Assembly: GCF_002807665.1 (NCBI RefSeq)
Contig: NZ_PEAY01000001.1
Location: forward strand, 1,276,370-1,340,369
Source: Neoalteromonas facilis
Lineage (GTDB): Bacteria > Pseudomonadota > Gammaproteobacteria > Enterobacterales > Alteromonadaceae
Length of the DNA: 64,000 bases
Direction: 5' to 3'
Part shown: in pieces, positions 63,528 to 64,000 of the stretch
Layout of the letters: each line of letters opens with the position of its first letter
Position numbering within the stretch: the stretch's first letter is position 1
The notes under the pieces: model-generated
The model's input: the letters and a program-made list of their open reading frames with translations, nothing else
What the model was told of the DNA's origin: nothing
Databases searched by the model: none
Position numbers and translations under genes: made by a program

Positions 63528-63888
63528 TCGTTAGTATTCCAGCGAGTTTTTATGAATATGATAGACGGTTTGATGGTCAGTCCCTCCTCAATATTGACGA
63601 ATCTAAGGATTGACTTAGTGATACTTGTAAAAGAAGGAGAAAAACCTTTTTGAACTACGAGTATGTGCGTGTTGCCGACACTGGTGCGATGAAAACTGAA
63701 TGACAGCAATGAATAGCAGAAATTTATCCCTCATCAAAATGCCTTGGCGGCATTGTTATCTGTTTCGCTTAACTAATTTTTGGGTACGATTAATTCTATT
63801 AATCAGTATAAAGGCGCTGGTATTTCTGAACTAAGTGCTAGAGTAAGTCGTAGTAGAGCTTCGATAACTAAGAATTGAGGATACACTA
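63528..63888. other. 361-bp intergenic region before the porin-like gene
   Basis: No convincing gene. A 61-codon minus-strand frame at 63524-63709 shows no protein-like pattern. An inverted repeat ATTAAT-3-ATTAAT at 63789-63803 lies in the likely promoter zone of the next gene. GAGG at 63877-63880 is its ribosome site. Confidence 0.5.
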
Positions 63889-64000
63889 ATGTTAAAGCAA
63901 CACAGAATGATTATTGCAGTGGTTGCAGTATCGTTAGCCGGACCAGTGATGGCGAGTGAGAAAAATATTGGTTTTACCTACATCGAGGGCGGTATCATTG
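63889..64000 (+). CDS. Start of an outer-membrane beta-barrel-like protein (3' truncated by window)
   Basis: Only 37 codons are visible. MLKQHRMIIAVVAVSLAGPVMAS is a clear Sec signal peptide, followed by EKNIGFTYIEGGII, a first-strand pattern common in small outer-membrane barrels of marine gammaproteobacteria. The ribosome site GAGG is 8 bases upstream. The function cannot be given from this fragment. Confidence 0.6.
   Translation, partial: MLKQHRMIIAVVAVSLAGPVMASEKNIGFTYIEGGII

Noticed and set aside
63524..63709. 61-codon minus-strand frame after hemW
   Set aside because: No ribosome site, no protein-like composition, and it overlaps the hemW stop on the other strand.

Overview
The window looks like the chromosome of a marine gammaproteobacterium, most likely close to Alteromonas/Glaciecola-type Alteromonadales. 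The basis is the order and sequence character of recA, mutS, pyrG-eno, leuABCD, the System I cytochrome c maturation genes, srmB, rdgB and hemW, plus the surface-polysaccharide and type II secretion genes. This is judged by eye, not by a database search. I see no tRNA, rRNA or CRISPR array.

Region 1 (1-6.3 kb) is the end of an A+T-rich surface-polysaccharide island: the tail of a lyase-like protein, two sulfotransferases, a GT4 glycosyltransferase, a Wzx-type flippase and a GH88 unsaturated-uronyl hydrolase lipoprotein. The genes are tightly packed or overlapping, which suggests a sulfated, uronate-containing polysaccharide. A dead IS3-family transposase remnant closes the island.

Region 2 (6.5-20.9 kb, minus strand) holds a cysteine-free, acidic, secreted protein that resembles the Slr4 family of marine S-layer proteins. 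Upstream of it, reading the same way, is a compact operon that starts with a 900-residue SLBB/Wza-like polysaccharide export protein. It continues with a complete but reordered type II secretion set: G, E, F, H, I, J, K, L, M, a C-like protein and D. Together with Region 1 this reads as a cell-coat module (polysaccharide, export, secretion machine, candidate coat protein). The functional link is inference.

Region 3 (21.2-26.5 kb) has a POT peptide transporter, a small membrane protein and galE in a translationally coupled set, then a GH3 glucosidase lipoprotein and an ElaA-type acetyltransferase. Region 4 (26.6-37.2 kb) is ccmABCDEFGHI-mlaA on the minus strand, with a divergent FliK-like/FlhB-like pair. 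Region 5 (37.4-44.9 kb) has recA under a promoter with two adjacent LexA boxes, pncC, mutS, pyrG and eno. Region 6 (44.9-51.7 kb) has an unknown protein, a DUF1275 membrane protein, a glutathione S-transferase and an RND efflux pair.

Region 7 (52.1-57.0 kb) is leuABCD behind a leader peptide with a Leu run and a transcription attenuator. Region 8 (57.1-60.4 kb) pairs an HD-GYP protein, whose HD motif is altered to MD, with a convergent gspA-gspB-like pair. The GspB-like protein starts with the same DUF3391-like domain as the HD-GYP protein. Region 9 (60.5-63.5 kb) is srmB-rdgB-hemW, and the window ends inside an outer-membrane-type protein gene.
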